64,000 nt of DNA from CAVROP01 sp050012175 (GCA_050012175.1 JBEKHR010000023.1:21655-85654); one strand, 5' to 3'. Shown: positions 50,387 through 58,909, counted from the first letter of the stretch. Numbers and translations are program-made. The notes: generated from the letters alone by a model not told the origin.

Positions 50387-50497
50387 TCCTTGCCGCTGCT
50401 TGTGCTTCGGGTTTTCGCAGATCACCCTCACCACGCCGGCACGGCGCACAATCTTGCATTTCGAACAGATCTTCTTGACCGACGAACGAACCTTCAT
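50384..50497 (-). CDS. rpmJ: 50S ribosomal protein L36
   Basis: A 37-residue protein: MKVRSSVKKICSKCKIVRRA then GVVRVICENPKHKQRQG. The zinc ligands Cys11, Cys14, Cys27 and His32 of the standard bacterial L36 are all present. The stop codon is formed by a heptamer repeat. The position between infA and rpsM is classical. Confidence 0.97.
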   Translation of the reverse strand: MKVRSSVKKICSKCKIVRRAGVVRVICENPKHKQRQG

Positions 50498-50600
50498 GTG
50501 TTACCTCGCAATGAAGCTTTTGGCCCCTCCGGGCCGGGCCCTTCCGCCAAGTCACGCGGCGCTCCATACCCCGCAACGGCGCTCCGGTGCGGTAGCACCT

Positions 50601-50819
50601 TCACTTATACCGGAAGACGATCCGTCCGCGAGTCAGGTCGTACGGAGAAAGCTCCACGGCCACTTTGTCCCCGGGAAGAATGCGGATGAAGTTCTTCCTC
50701 ATCTTACCCGAGATGTGCGCCAAGACCTGGTGTTTATTATCCAGCTCCACGCGGAACATCGCGTTCGGCAAAGCTTCCAGGACCGTCGCCACAACTTCTA
50801 TTGCGTCTTCCTTAGCCAT
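50601..50819 (-). CDS. infA: Translation initiation factor IF-1
   Basis: A 72-residue OB-fold factor that binds the 30S A site during initiation. The sequence MAKEDAIEVVATVLEALPNA, then ISGKMRKNFIRILPGDKVAV and ELSPYDLTRGRIVFRYK, is full length and fully conserved. It lies between map and rpmJ. Confidence 0.98.
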   Translation of the reverse strand: MAKEDAIEVVATVLEALPNAMFRVELDNKHQVLAHISGKMRKNFIRILPGDKVAVELSPYDLTRGRIVFRYK

Positions 50820-50879
50820 ACCTGCTAAAAGTACCTCATTCAGGCCGGCTCCTATTCTGAAGCCTGGCCGAAAACCAGA

Positions 50880-51626
50880 CTATTGCAGCGTCAAAATATC
50901 CGGACCATTGCGGGTGACAGCCACCATGTGCTCGAAGTGGGCGGACAAGGCACCGTCCGCAGTCACTGCGGTCCAGTTGTCGGCAAGGACTCGAACCGCC
51001 GGCCCACCGGCATTAACCATGGGTTCGATCGCCAGAACCATCCCTTGCTTGAGCACCGGTCCGTGTCCTGGCTGCCCGAAGTTGGGGATTTGCGGCTCTT
51101 CGTGGAGCTGGCGCCCAATGCCGTGACCCACAAACTCTCGAACCACAGAATACCCGTTTTCTTCCACGTGTCGCTGCACGGTAGCGCATATATCCCCCAA
51201 CCGACTTCCGAGCTGGGCCTGGTCAATGGCAAGCTGCAACGACTCCTGGGTAACTCGCAGCAGCCTTTGCGTTGACTCCGAAATCTCGCCCACCGGGACG
51301 GTTATCGCCGAATCGCCGTAGTATCCATCGACCACCACGCCCATGTCCAAACTAAGTATATCGCCTCTCTTGAGGCAGCGCTCGGAGGGAATCCCGTGTA
51401 TGACCTCGCTATTCACCGAAGCGCATAAACAGCACGGGTAACCCCTGTAGCCTTTGAACGCCGGCCGTGCACCTAATTGGGCTATGCGCCTCTCGATATA
51501 CTTTTCCAAATCCAACGTGCTGACTCCCGGATGCACCCGCTCCCGAAGCTCTTCGAGCAGTCCTCTCACCATCCTGCCGCTGCGCCTGAGCCTTTCAATT
51601 TCAGCCGGTGACTTGCAAATGATCAT
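50880..51626 (-). CDS. map: Type I methionine aminopeptidase
   Basis: A 248-residue M24A enzyme that removes the initiator methionine. Metal ligands: Asp in LSLDMGVVVDGYYGDSA (two), His in GHGIGRQLHEEPQIPNFG, Glu in LAIEPMVNAGG and a later acidic residue near the C-terminus. Its ATG overlaps the adk stop by 4 bp (ATGA). It acts with peptide deformylase. Confidence 0.97.
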   Translation of the reverse strand: MIICKSPAEIERLRRSGRMVRGLLEELRERVHPGVSTLDLEKYIERRIAQLGARPAFKGYRGYPCCLCASVNSEVIHGIPSERCLKRGDILSLDMGVVVDGYYGDSAITVPVGEISESTQRLLRVTQESLQLAIDQAQLGSRLGDICATVQRHVEENGYSVVREFVGHGIGRQLHEEPQIPNFGQPGHGPVLKQGMVLAIEPMVNAGGPAVRVLADNWTAVTADGALSAHFEHMVAVTRNGPDILTLQ

Positions 51627-52279
51627 GCCTTCCCCAAAAAATCGATCAGCTCCTTTGCAATGGGCTCCGGCCCCCGGTTGCCATCAACCTCTTGAAGAAC
51701 GCCTTTCCTCCGGTAATAGTCGATCAGCGGGCTTGTCTGCTTCTCGTAGGCAACCAGCCGTTGGCGGATAGTCTCCTCGCTGTCATCCACCCGCTGCAAG
51801 AGTTTCCCGCCATCCTTGTCGCATACGCCCTCGACCTTAGGAGAACTGAGGTAAACGTTATAGATTTCGCCACACACCGAGCAAGTGCGGCGTCCGGTCA
51901 GCCGCTTCAGAAGCAAGTCTCGATCAACCTTGATGTCAAGGACCAGGGGATTTCCTTTCCCTTTGACCTGCAACATCCTATCCACGAACTCCGCCTGCGC
52001 GAGGGTGCGAGGAAAACCGTCCAGGATAAACCCTCTCTGGCAGTCGGGCTGGCCGATCCTTTGCTCCACAATGCCGCAGACAACGTCGTCTGGAACCAAC
52101 TCCCCCGCTTCCATCTTGGCCTTGGCGGCGAGTCCCAAGGGAGTCTGATTTCGCACTGCTTCCCGCAGCATGTCGCCGGTTGAAATCTGCGGAATCGAAA
52201 AGTGTCTGGAGACTTCGCGCGCCTGAGTGCCCTTTCCTGCCCCGGGAGCACCCAGGAATATTAGGGCTTGCGATCTCAT
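51623..52279 (-). CDS. adk: Adenylate kinase
   Basis: A 218-residue kinase interconverting ATP + AMP and 2 ADP. The P-loop is GAPGAGKGTQ, the AMP site QISTGDMLREAV and GFPRTLAQAEFVD. The LID contains the CSVCGEIYN pair but only a partial zinc site (CDKDGGKL), so structural zinc is probable. It is located between secY and map. Confidence 0.97.
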   Translation of the reverse strand: MRSQALIFLGAPGAGKGTQAREVSRHFSIPQISTGDMLREAVRNQTPLGLAAKAKMEAGELVPDDVVCGIVEQRIGQPDCQRGFILDGFPRTLAQAEFVDRMLQVKGKGNPLVLDIKVDRDLLLKRLTGRRTCSVCGEIYNVYLSSPKVEGVCDKDGGKLLQRVDDSEETIRQRLVAYEKQTSPLIDYYRRKGVLQEVDGNRGPEPIAKELIDFLGKA

Positions 52280-52298
52280 CCACGTCCTCTTTCCAGCC

Positions 52299-53708
52299 TT
52301 AGTAAGCCCTCCGTCCTCGCACGCGTCCCTTCTTCAGAAAGCCTTCGTAATGGCGCATAATCAACTGCGCTTCTACCTGCTGAACAGTGTCCATGGCCAC
52401 GCCCACGACGATCAATAACGATGTTCCGCCGAAGTAGAAATTCACGTTCAGCCCGTGGAGCAGCCAAGCCGGAAGGTTGGCGTCAAACCACGCTCCCCCG
52501 AGCCAGGCGGGCAAGTGGTTGACGCGCAGACCTGCAAGCATAATTTCCGGGATCAATGCGACCAGGGCTAAATACAACCCCCCAACCCATGTGATCTTCG
52601 TGAGAACATCATCCAAATGATCGGCAGTGCGCTTGCCCGGGCGAATGCCGGGGATGAAACCGCCTTGCTTACGGACGTTATCAGCCACTTCATCAGGGTT
52701 ATAAACAATCGAAAGGTAAAAGTGAGCAAAAAACATTATCAACAGCACGTAGCTGAAGGTATATAAAGGCTCACCCCAGGCAAAGAGACTGACAAACTTA
52801 GCGATTATACTCCCCAAAATACTGCTCTTCGATAGGAATAACCCTATCGTTTGTGGGAAGGTCAGAATCGAGACGGCAAAGATGATGGGCATCACGCCGC
52901 CGCTGTTCACTTTCAGCGGAAGGTGAGTTGAGACACCGCCCATCACCTTTCGGCCTACGATGCGCTTCGCGTACTGGATCGGAATGCGCCGTTCTCCACG
53001 TTCTACCAAGACGATAAAGGCAACAATCGTCACCATGAATACCAGCAACAGCAGGAGGACCGGAAAACTCCAAACGCGCGTGACGAAGACCTTTTCATAA
53101 AGGTCAGCTATGCCGCGCGGCAGACCCACCACGATTCCGGCGAAAATGAGCAACGACATGCCGTTACCGATTCCCCGCGAGGTGATCTGCTCTCCCAACC
53201 ACATGATGAAGACTGAGCCAGTGGTAAGCGTCAGGACCGTCGCGAAAACGAATCCAGGTCCGGGATTGGTCACCAACTGCGTGCCCTGGGCAGTCTGCCT
53301 TTGAAGAGCGGCCGCGATACCGAGTGCCTGGAAGGCGCTCAGGCCCACGGTGAGCCAGCGTGTGTACTCCGTAATCTTTCGCCGGCCCAGTTCCCCTTCC
53401 TTCTTCAGCTTTTCCAGGGTAGGCGAAACCACACCCAACAACTGGAGAATAATTGACGCCGTGATATACGGCATGATTCCCAGCGCAAAAACTGTCAGGC
53501 GGCGCAGGCTGCCGCCCGAAAACATGGCCAGCAATCCAAAAAGGCCGCCTCCCAACGACTGATTAAACATCTGCTCGAAGACATCGGCATTGATGCCGGG
53601 CGTCGGTATGAAGGCGCCCAAACGGTACACCGCCAGCATGGCGAGAGTAAAAAGGATGCGCCTGCGGAGATCCGGAATCTCAGTGATGCTCTTAAGGGAC
53701 TCGATCAT
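52299..53708 (-). CDS. secY: Protein translocase subunit SecY
   Basis: A 469-residue, ten-helix core of the Sec translocon. Hallmarks are RLGAFIPTPGIN near the N-terminus, the plug and helix 2 region, GIGNGMSLLIFAGIV, LPLKVNSGGVMPIIFAVSIL and GGFIPGIRPGKRTADHLDDV. Its start overlaps the rplO stop by 4 bp. Last gene of the spc-type segment before adk. Confidence 0.98.
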   Translation of the reverse strand: MIESLKSITEIPDLRRRILFTLAMLAVYRLGAFIPTPGINADVFEQMFNQSLGGGLFGLLAMFSGGSLRRLTVFALGIMPYITASIILQLLGVVSPTLEKLKKEGELGRRKITEYTRWLTVGLSAFQALGIAAALQRQTAQGTQLVTNPGPGFVFATVLTLTTGSVFIMWLGEQITSRGIGNGMSLLIFAGIVVGLPRGIADLYEKVFVTRVWSFPVLLLLLVFMVTIVAFIVLVERGERRIPIQYAKRIVGRKVMGGVSTHLPLKVNSGGVMPIIFAVSILTFPQTIGLFLSKSSILGSIIAKFVSLFAWGEPLYTFSYVLLIMFFAHFYLSIVYNPDEVADNVRKQGGFIPGIRPGKRTADHLDDVLTKITWVGGLYLALVALIPEIMLAGLRVNHLPAWLGGAWFDANLPAWLLHGLNVNFYFGGTSLLIVVGVAMDTVQQVEAQLIMRHYEGFLKKGRVRGRRAY

Positions 53709-54157
53709 GCGGAAATAACCTCAGCCATCCCTCCTGCCTTTTGGATCTTTTCCCGTGCCGATTTCGAAAAGTGGTGGGCCGCAATCTTAAGCGCAACTTT
53801 CAACTCTCCATCACCAAGGATCTTCAAGCCGTCTCGGAGCTCCTTGAGGTAGCCGCGCTGCACGAGCAGTTCGGGAGTGATCGTCTCTTCCGGGGTAAAA
53901 TCCTGAAGATCCCTCAAGTTCACTAGCGCGTAATGCTTTTTAAATATGTTCGTAAACCCGCGCTTGGGAAGCCGTCGATGCAGGGGCATCTGCCCGCCTT
54001 CGAACCCAGGGCGCATCCTCGCCCCAGTCCTCGACCGCTGCCCTTTTGAGCCGCGGGTGGCGGTCTTACCGTGGCCTGAGCCCATCCCCTGGCCGATCCG
54101 TTTGCGCCGCTTCTTTGCACCCCGAGGTGGGCGGAGCGTTCCAATGTGCGTTGCCAT
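53705..54157 (-). CDS. rplO: 50S ribosomal protein L15
   Basis: A 150-residue L15 from ATG 54157 (MATHIGTLRPPRGAKKRRKR). The glycine-rich start (IGQGMGSGHGKTATRGSKGQ, RSRTGARMRPGFEGGQMPLH) is diagnostic. A TTG 8 codons upstream, overlapping the rpmD end, is an alternative start. It couples to secY by a 4-bp overlap. Confidence 0.97.
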   Translation of the reverse strand: MATHIGTLRPPRGAKKRRKRIGQGMGSGHGKTATRGSKGQRSRTGARMRPGFEGGQMPLHRRLPKRGFTNIFKKHYALVNLRDLQDFTPEETITPELLVQRGYLKELRDGLKILGDGELKVALKIAAHHFSKSAREKIQKAGGMAEVISA

Positions 54158-54177
54158 ATGGTTGTTGCCTGCTTCGT

Positions 54178-54699
54178 TCAAGCTTTAGGCTGGCCTTCCT
54201 CCGACCCAGCCTCTTCACCTGCTTTAGCGCTTTCCTCTGCACTGGCGTCGGCTGACATCCTTATCTCTGTTGCAGCCAGACCCCCAGGTGTTTCAGTCGC
54301 AACTTCAACAGCCGTCGGAGCCTCCACGGGTTGCGGCTCATCAGCGGCTGCCGCTGGAGCGCCCGTCACCTCCCCCGTCGCGGCAGCCTCAGTCTTCTCA
54401 ATTTCCTCAGCGGGAGTCTCAGGGGCAGTTTCGGCCAGCTTCGACGCCACAGCTTCCGGCGCGTAAATGGTGTACTCCGGCACCAAGGTCCACGCCGCTT
54501 TCGAAGCTGCTTCCACAATCTTGACCAGATGGGGAACCTTCGCCACCAAACCGCGAATCTGAGGCGTGTCCGGTCTTTCCACCTCCTGATTCAACTTCTT
54601 TAGTCCCAGACTTCGAACGATACGCTTCTGGTGGTAGGTAAAGCCTATCCCGCTGCGAACCCATTTGATGCGAATGGTTCTTTGAGCCTTATCGGACAC
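54178..54699 (-). CDS. rpmD: 50S ribosomal protein L30 with long acidic C-terminal extension
   Basis: The first 60 residues are L30: IRIKWVRSGIGFTYHQKRIV, SLGLKKLNQEVERPDTPQIR, GLVAKVPHLVKIVE. Bacterial L30 usually ends here, but this one continues to 173 residues with an Ala/Glu/Pro-rich, low-complexity tail (ETPAEEIEKTEAAATGEV...). No frameshift signal or internal start is visible, and the downstream rplO frame is separate, so the extension is probably translated. Its role is unknown; similar tails occur on other ribosomal proteins of some lineages. Confidence 0.93.
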   Translation of the reverse strand: MSDKAQRTIRIKWVRSGIGFTYHQKRIVRSLGLKKLNQEVERPDTPQIRGLVAKVPHLVKIVEAASKAAWTLVPEYTIYAPEAVASKLAETAPETPAEEIEKTEAAATGEVTGAPAAAADEPQPVEAPTAVEVATETPGGLAATEIRMSADASAEESAKAGEEAGSEEGQPKA

Positions 54700-54714
54700 A
54701 GTTGCTTGACCCCT

Positions 54715-55230
54715 TTAAAGTTCTTGCGCGTTCTTGCCCCGCATGGCCGCCACTTCCTCCGCGCCGCGAAGCTGGAGGAGGCCATCCATGGTCGCCTTCA
54801 CCACGTTGTAGGGATTGGTGGTCCCCAGCGACTTCGTCAATACGTTCTGAATTCCTGCTGCCTCAACCACCGCGCGCACGGCTCCACCAGCGATCACTCC
54901 GGTTCCAGCCGAGGCAGGCTTCAGCAGCACCTTCCCGGCGCCGTAGTGCCCAATGACCATATGCGGAATCGACGTCGCTGTGACATGAACCTTGACGAGC
55001 GCCTTCTTGGCGGCTTCGATGCCCTTGCGGATGGCCATCGGAACCTCGCGAGCCTTGCCCGATCCATAACCGACGGTTCCCGCCCCGTCGCCCACCACCA
55101 CCAGCGCTGAAAAGCTCAGGTTCTTGCCACCCTTGACCACCTTGGTGACACGGTTGATAGAAACCACCTGATCCTTGAGTTGCAGCGCGTTCGCGTCAAT
55201 CCGATTTGCCAACGCTTCCCTCCCCGCCAT
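54715..55230 (-). CDS. rpsE: 30S ribosomal protein S5
   Basis: A 171-residue S5, involved in fidelity and mRNA helicase function. It has the double-stranded RNA-binding-like N-domain (DQVVSINRVTKVVKGGKNLS, FSALVVVGDGAGTVGYGSGK) and the C-domain VIAGGAVRAVVEAAGIQNVL and SLGTTNPYNVVKATMDGL. Located between rplR and rpmD. Confidence 0.98.
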   Translation of the reverse strand: MAGREALANRIDANALQLKDQVVSINRVTKVVKGGKNLSFSALVVVGDGAGTVGYGSGKAREVPMAIRKGIEAAKKALVKVHVTATSIPHMVIGHYGAGKVLLKPASAGTGVIAGGAVRAVVEAAGIQNVLTKSLGTTNPYNVVKATMDGLLQLRGAEEVAAMRGKNAQEL

Positions 55231-55235
55231 CGCCC

Positions 55236-55604
55236 CTAAAATTTGAGTCCCGCTTCGCGCGCCGCGTCGGCCAAGGCCTTTACCCGCCCGTGATAGGCGT
55301 ACCCACCACGGTCGAACACCACGCGCGAGATTCCGGCTGCACTGGCGCGCTTTGCCAGCGCCTGTCCCACTACTTTTGCCGCGGCGATATTTCCGCCCGT
55401 CTTCAGCGTCGTCTGGACTTCCTTGTCCCGAGTGGAAGCGGACACCAGCGTCTGCCCCCGGAGGTCATCAATAATCTGCCCATAGATATGATTGATGGAC
55501 CGGAAGACACTTAGCCGTGGCGTTTGCGCCCGGCCATGCATTCGTGTTCGGATTCGAGCGTGAATCCGCCGGCGCGCTGTGTTCTTGGAAACCATTTGCA
55601 ACAT
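55236..55604 (-). CDS. rplR: 50S ribosomal protein L18
   Basis: A 122-residue 5S rRNA-binding protein. The basic N-terminus (KNTARRRIHARIRTRMHGRA), PRLSVFRSINHIYGQIIDD, and the C-terminal VVFDRGGYAYHGRVKALADA with REAGLKF are conserved. GGAG lies 9 bp before the ATG at 55604; ATG 55595 is an alternative. Confidence 0.97.
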   Translation of the reverse strand: MLQMVSKNTARRRIHARIRTRMHGRAQTPRLSVFRSINHIYGQIIDDLRGQTLVSASTRDKEVQTTLKTGGNIAAAKVVGQALAKRASAAGISRVVFDRGGYAYHGRVKALADAAREAGLKF

Positions 55605-55632
55605 ATTGCGCTCTCCGCCAGAGTCTTGCTAA

Positions 55633-56190
55633 TCAGCCAGTCTTCGCAGCTCCGCCCGCGGCCGCTGCTGCCTTGCCGACCTTCTTCTTCAGCCGCTCGC
55701 CAGTGTAACGGACACCCTTGTTCTTGTACGGATCGGGAGGCCGCAAGCCACGAATCTCTGCCGCCATTTGTCCTACTTGCTGTTTGTCTGCGCCCCTGAC
55801 CACCACGTGGGTCAGCTTCTCGACAGCGATCGTCAGTCCCTCCGGAATTGGCATCTCAATGGGATGCGAATAACCGAGGGTAAACACGACGGATTTGCCT
55901 TTGACCTCCGCCCGGTATCCAATCCCCACGATGTCCAATTGCTTTTCAAAGCCTTGGGCAACCCCACGCACGGCGTTGACGAGGAGGCTGCGGGCCAAGC
56001 CGTGTAATGCCGCCTGCTCGCTGCGTTCCCGTTTAACCACGTACTGGCCGTCCTGCTTCTCAAAGTGGATGCCCGGCGGTATGGGCACCCTGAGGGTTCC
56101 TTTCGGTCCCGTGACCACCATAACTTCCCCATCCGGCTGCACCGTTACAGGGGAGGGTACTTGAACGGGCTTGGTACCAATTCTTGACAT
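55633..56190 (-). CDS. rplF: 50S ribosomal protein L6
   Basis: A 185-residue L6 near the GTPase-associated region. It begins MSRIGTKPVQVPSPVTVQPD; the C-domain signature ADKQQVGQMAAEIRGLRPPD and PYKNKGVRYTGERLKKKVGK is intact. A short Ala-rich tail follows. Confidence 0.98.
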   Translation of the reverse strand: MSRIGTKPVQVPSPVTVQPDGEVMVVTGPKGTLRVPIPPGIHFEKQDGQYVVKRERSEQAALHGLARSLLVNAVRGVAQGFEKQLDIVGIGYRAEVKGKSVVFTLGYSHPIEMPIPEGLTIAVEKLTHVVVRGADKQQVGQMAAEIRGLRPPDPYKNKGVRYTGERLKKKVGKAAAAAGGAAKTG

Positions 56191-56277
56191 AATCTTTATT
56201 CCAAGACCGCAGCTTCGCTTCTCGCCTCAGCTTCCGGCCACCTTATCATGCCACTCCGCAGAACAGGCCAAGCTGCA

Positions 56278-56679
56278 CTAAGTTACGGTGCAGAGAATCT
56301 CGCCTCCAACGCCGGCTCGACGAGCTTGTTTTCCGGTCATCACTCCACGTGGGGTGGTGAGGATGTTTACTCCCAGTCCCCCCTGCACCTTGGGAATTTC
56401 CCGGGCCCCGGCATAGACGCGCAGTCCTGGCCTTGAGACACGATCTATCGTGGTGATGACGTTTTCCCCGTCTGCCCCATAGCGGAGAACAATTCTCAGG
56501 ACTTTCTTCTTGCCCTCTTCACTCACTTTGAAGCTGCTGATGTAACCCTCGTCCTTCAAAATGCGCGCAACCTCGACTTTCAGTTTCGAGGAGGGCATGT
56601 CAACTCGCAGGTGCCGGGCTTGAATCCCGTTTCGAATTCGAGTCAACATGTCCGCAATGGAATCTGTCACGGCTGCCAT
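56278..56679 (-). CDS. rpsH: 30S ribosomal protein S8
   Basis: A 133-residue S8 that binds helix 21 of 16S rRNA and represses the spc operon in E. coli. It has TDSIADMLTRIRNGIQARHL, the RNA-binding LKVEVARILKDEGYISSFKV, and the C-terminal GLGVNILTTPRGVMTGKQAR. Located between rpsN and rplF. Confidence 0.98.
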   Translation of the reverse strand: MAAVTDSIADMLTRIRNGIQARHLRVDMPSSKLKVEVARILKDEGYISSFKVSEEGKKKVLRIVLRYGADGENVITTIDRVSRPGLRVYAGAREIPKVQGGLGVNILTTPRGVMTGKQARRAGVGGEILCTVT

Positions 56680-56720
56680 AAAACTCCCAGAATCTGGATT
56701 GCTTCTTCAATCCTCCCAGG

Positions 56721-56906
56721 CTACCAGCTTGACTTGACTACGCCGGGGATGTCGCCCCTGAGGGCCAGTTGCCGGAAACACAAACGACACATCTTGAATT
56801 TACCAATGTAACCGCGAGGCCGGCCACAAATCAGGCAGCGATTCCTATGCCGGATCTTGAACTTCGGCTTCTTGCGCAATTTGGCCATCATTGAGGAACG
56901 AGCCAC
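56721..56906 (-). CDS. rpsN: 30S ribosomal protein S14, zinc-binding form
   Basis: A 61-residue type Z S14. The zinc ligands are CLIC (Cys24, Cys27) and CRLC (Cys40, Cys43), the C+ form that needs zinc. The sequence RHRNRCLICGRPRGYIGKFK matches. A heptamer hairpin lies between it and rplE. Confidence 0.96.
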   Translation of the reverse strand: MARSSMMAKLRKKPKFKIRHRNRCLICGRPRGYIGKFKMCRLCFRQLALRGDIPGVVKSSW

Positions 56907-56926
56907 GGATTAACCCCCTAACAAGC

Positions 56927-57025
56927 AGTGACGAGTGACAAGTGACAAGCAAACTTCATGCCCGTCGCGGATTTGCTAATAGTCCTGGTTCTGTTGCTTG
57001 TCACTCGTCACTTATCACTTGTCAC
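56927..57025. repeat. Heptanucleotide repeat with inverted arms in rplE-rpsN gap
   Basis: Left arm 56927-56947 (AGTGACG, AGTGACA, AGTGACA) and right arm 56998-57025 (TTGTCAC, TCGTCAC, TTATCAC, TTGTCAC) are inverted around a 50-bp loop. The right arm encodes the last rplE codons and its TGA stop. Confidence 0.85.
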
Positions 57026-57602
57026 TGTCTTTCTGCGCGGCGGCCTGCCGGCGCTGTGCCTCCGACCGGAAGGGCATCCCCAGGTGCCGGAGCAGTGCCA
57101 GGGCTTCTGCGTCAGACCGAGCGTCAGTAACAATAGAAATGTTCAGTCCCTTAACTTTTTCCACTTTCGCGTAGTCAATCTCGGGGAAAACCAACTGGTC
57201 GCGAAGGCCCAGAGTATAGTTTCCGCGGCCGTCGAAGGCGCGAGTCGAAAGCCCTCTGAAATCGCGCACGCGTGGCAGCGCAACGCTGGTGAGGCGGTCA
57301 AAGAACTCATACATCCTGTCGCCCCGCAGAGTCACCATCGCCCCAATCGGCATGTTCTTGCGCAGTTTGAAATTCGCTATCGATTTCCGCGCTCGCGTGA
57401 TGACCGGCTTTTGCCCGGTAATCTGGCCCAACTCCTGAGTGCCGGAGTCCAGCAGCTTGGCGTTCTGGATGGCTTCACCCAATCCCATGTTCAACACGAT
57501 CTTCCTGAGACGTGGGACCGCCATGCCGTTAGGGTACTTGAACTCCTCCACCAAGGCCGGCACGACTTCCTTCTTATATTTCTCTTTCAAACGCGGCGCC
57601 AT
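57015..57602 (-). CDS. rplE: 50S ribosomal protein L5
   Basis: A 195-residue L5 contacting 5S rRNA and the P-site tRNA. Conserved: NMGLGEAIQNAKLLDSGTQE, ITGQKPVITRARKSIANFKL and the C-terminal FPEIDYAKVEKVKGLNISIV. The family normally ends near LLRHLGMPFR; the last 15 or so residues (ending AAAQKDSDK) are a non-conserved tail, its end encoded by a heptamer repeat. Confidence 0.97.
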   Translation of the reverse strand: MAPRLKEKYKKEVVPALVEEFKYPNGMAVPRLRKIVLNMGLGEAIQNAKLLDSGTQELGQITGQKPVITRARKSIANFKLRKNMPIGAMVTLRGDRMYEFFDRLTSVALPRVRDFRGLSTRAFDGRGNYTLGLRDQLVFPEIDYAKVEKVKGLNISIVTDARSDAEALALLRHLGMPFRSEAQRRQAAAQKDSDK

Positions 57603-57626
57603 GTTCCCTTCACATCCTCCCGGCCT

Positions 57627-57956
57627 TTACTTATCCAAGGATTTCTCGCACTTCGCGCAAATGCGTACTTTCTTGCCACCGGCCATCGCCCGGTGCTGGA
57701 TGCGTGTGGGTCCGCATTCGCTGCACACCAAGGCCACGTTGGAAACGTGGATCGGTCCTTCCTTTTCCAAAATCCCACCACGGATTTGCTTGGCCGGATT
57801 GGGGCGCGTGTGGCGTTTGATCATGTTAACATGCTCGACGTAGAGGCGCCCCTTGCCGGGTTCGACTTCCAGAACCCGCCCCACCTTGCCCTTGTCCCGG
57901 CCGGCAATCACCTGCACCTGGTCGTTCTTCTTGATATCCAACCCGAATCCCATCAC
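57627..57956 (-). CDS. rplX: 50S ribosomal protein L24
   Basis: A 109-residue KOW-domain assembly initiator. It has IKKNDQVQVIAGRDKGKVGR, VEPGKGRLYVEHVNMIKRHT and a C-terminal zinc-ribbon-like pair (CSECGPTRIQHRAMAGGKKV, CAKC) seen in longer L24 forms. Overlaps rplN by 4 bp. Confidence 0.97.
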   Translation of the reverse strand: MMGFGLDIKKNDQVQVIAGRDKGKVGRVLEVEPGKGRLYVEHVNMIKRHTRPNPAKQIRGGILEKEGPIHVSNVALVCSECGPTRIQHRAMAGGKKVRICAKCEKSLDK

Positions 57957-58321
57957 AGAACCTCTGGGGCGAGTGAAACTATTTTCAAAAACTTCTTCTC
58001 GCGGAGTTCTCGCGCCACCGGCCCAAAGACGCGTGTCCCCACCGGCTCGTTGGCCTCATTGATGAGCACGGCAGCATTATCATCGAATCGAATGTAGCTG
58101 CCATCACGCCGCCTCTGCTCCTTGCGCATCCTGACAATCACGCACTTCACAACCGTGCCCTTCGGGATGGCGCTGTCCGCCGCCGCTTCCTTGACGGAAG
58201 CGGTGACCACATCACCAAGGCCCGCCTGCAAACCTACGTCTCCACCCACGGGAAGAATGCAGGACAGCCTTCGGGCTCCGGAATTATCCGCCACATGAAG
58301 AATCGTCCTCATCCCAATCAT
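57953..58321 (-). CDS. rplN: 50S ribosomal protein L14
   Basis: A 122-residue L14 at the subunit interface. It begins MIGMRTILHVADNSGARRLS and contains DGSYIRFDDNAAVLINEANE and GTRVFGPVARELREKKFLKI. It overlaps both neighbours by 4 bp (ATGA), indicating tight coupling. Confidence 0.98.
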   Translation of the reverse strand: MIGMRTILHVADNSGARRLSCILPVGGDVGLQAGLGDVVTASVKEAAADSAIPKGTVVKCVIVRMRKEQRRRDGSYIRFDDNAAVLINEANEPVGTRVFGPVARELREKKFLKIVSLAPEVL

Positions 58322-58599
58322 ACTGTCCCCTCCGGCAGAGGAGCCACTCCAACGGCCTTGTTGACGATTCCCACCACCCGCCAGCGCTTTCTCCGGCTGA
58401 GCGGCCGCGTCTCCTGGATTCGTACCGTGTCACCGGGCCGGCACTCGTTCTTTTCGTCGTGGGCAAGGAACCGCTTCGAGTGCCGGACCACCCGTTTGTA
58501 AAATGGATGGATGACCTGTCGCTCCACTGTGACCACCACGGTCTTCTGCATTTTATTGCTGGTCACCATTCCGACTTTTTCCTTTCGCCTTTTCTGCAT
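58318..58599 (-). CDS. rpsQ: 30S ribosomal protein S17
   Basis: A 93-residue OB-fold primary-binding protein. VGMVTSNKMQKTVVVTVERQ, HPFYKRVVRHSKRFLAHDEK and GDTVRIQETRPLSRRKRWRV match the family along its length. A 30-bp perfect palindrome lies upstream, between it and rpmC. Confidence 0.98.
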   Translation of the reverse strand: MQKRRKEKVGMVTSNKMQKTVVVTVERQVIHPFYKRVVRHSKRFLAHDEKNECRPGDTVRIQETRPLSRRKRWRVVGIVNKAVGVAPLPEGTV

Positions 58600-58630
58600 A
58601 ACTCCTTATTCTCACCCAGTCCGGGTCAGA

Positions 58631-58660
58631 CGTAGGGGCGGTTCGCGAACCGCCCCTACG
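58631..58660. repeat. Perfect 30-bp palindrome
   Basis: CGTAGGGGCGGTTCG followed by its exact reverse complement. It overlaps the end of rpmC and supplies its TAG stop (58656-58658). It could also form a transcript hairpin between rpmC and rpsQ. Confidence 0.9.
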
Positions 58661-58889
58661 CTCCTCCAGCCTTCAGTTGGCGCTCGCGCAGAATTGTTTT
58701 CACTTTGGCAATACCTTTCCGCAACTCGCGGAGGGTCTCCAAGCTCTCCGTTTGCCCGCTGGCCATGCGGAACCTCAAGCGGCCCAATTGGCCGGTAAAC
58801 TCGCGCTCCCGCGTCGAGAGTTCGTCGTCCGTCCATTCGCGCATGTTCTCCGCCGGCCACTTCCATCTCTTGCTCTTATCCAACTTCAT
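58656..58889 (-). CDS. rpmC: 50S ribosomal protein L29
   Basis: A 77-residue L29 near the exit tunnel. The two-helix core is MREWTDDELSTREREFTGQL and LRFRMASGQTESLETLRELR. The final residues and stop codon run into a palindromic repeat, so the C-terminus (LKAGGA) may be repeat-modified. Confidence 0.95.
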   Translation of the reverse strand: MKLDKSKRWKWPAENMREWTDDELSTREREFTGQLGRLRFRMASGQTESLETLRELRKGIAKVKTILRERQLKAGGA

Positions 58890-58909
58890 GACTTCCGCTC
58901 CACAGGCCG

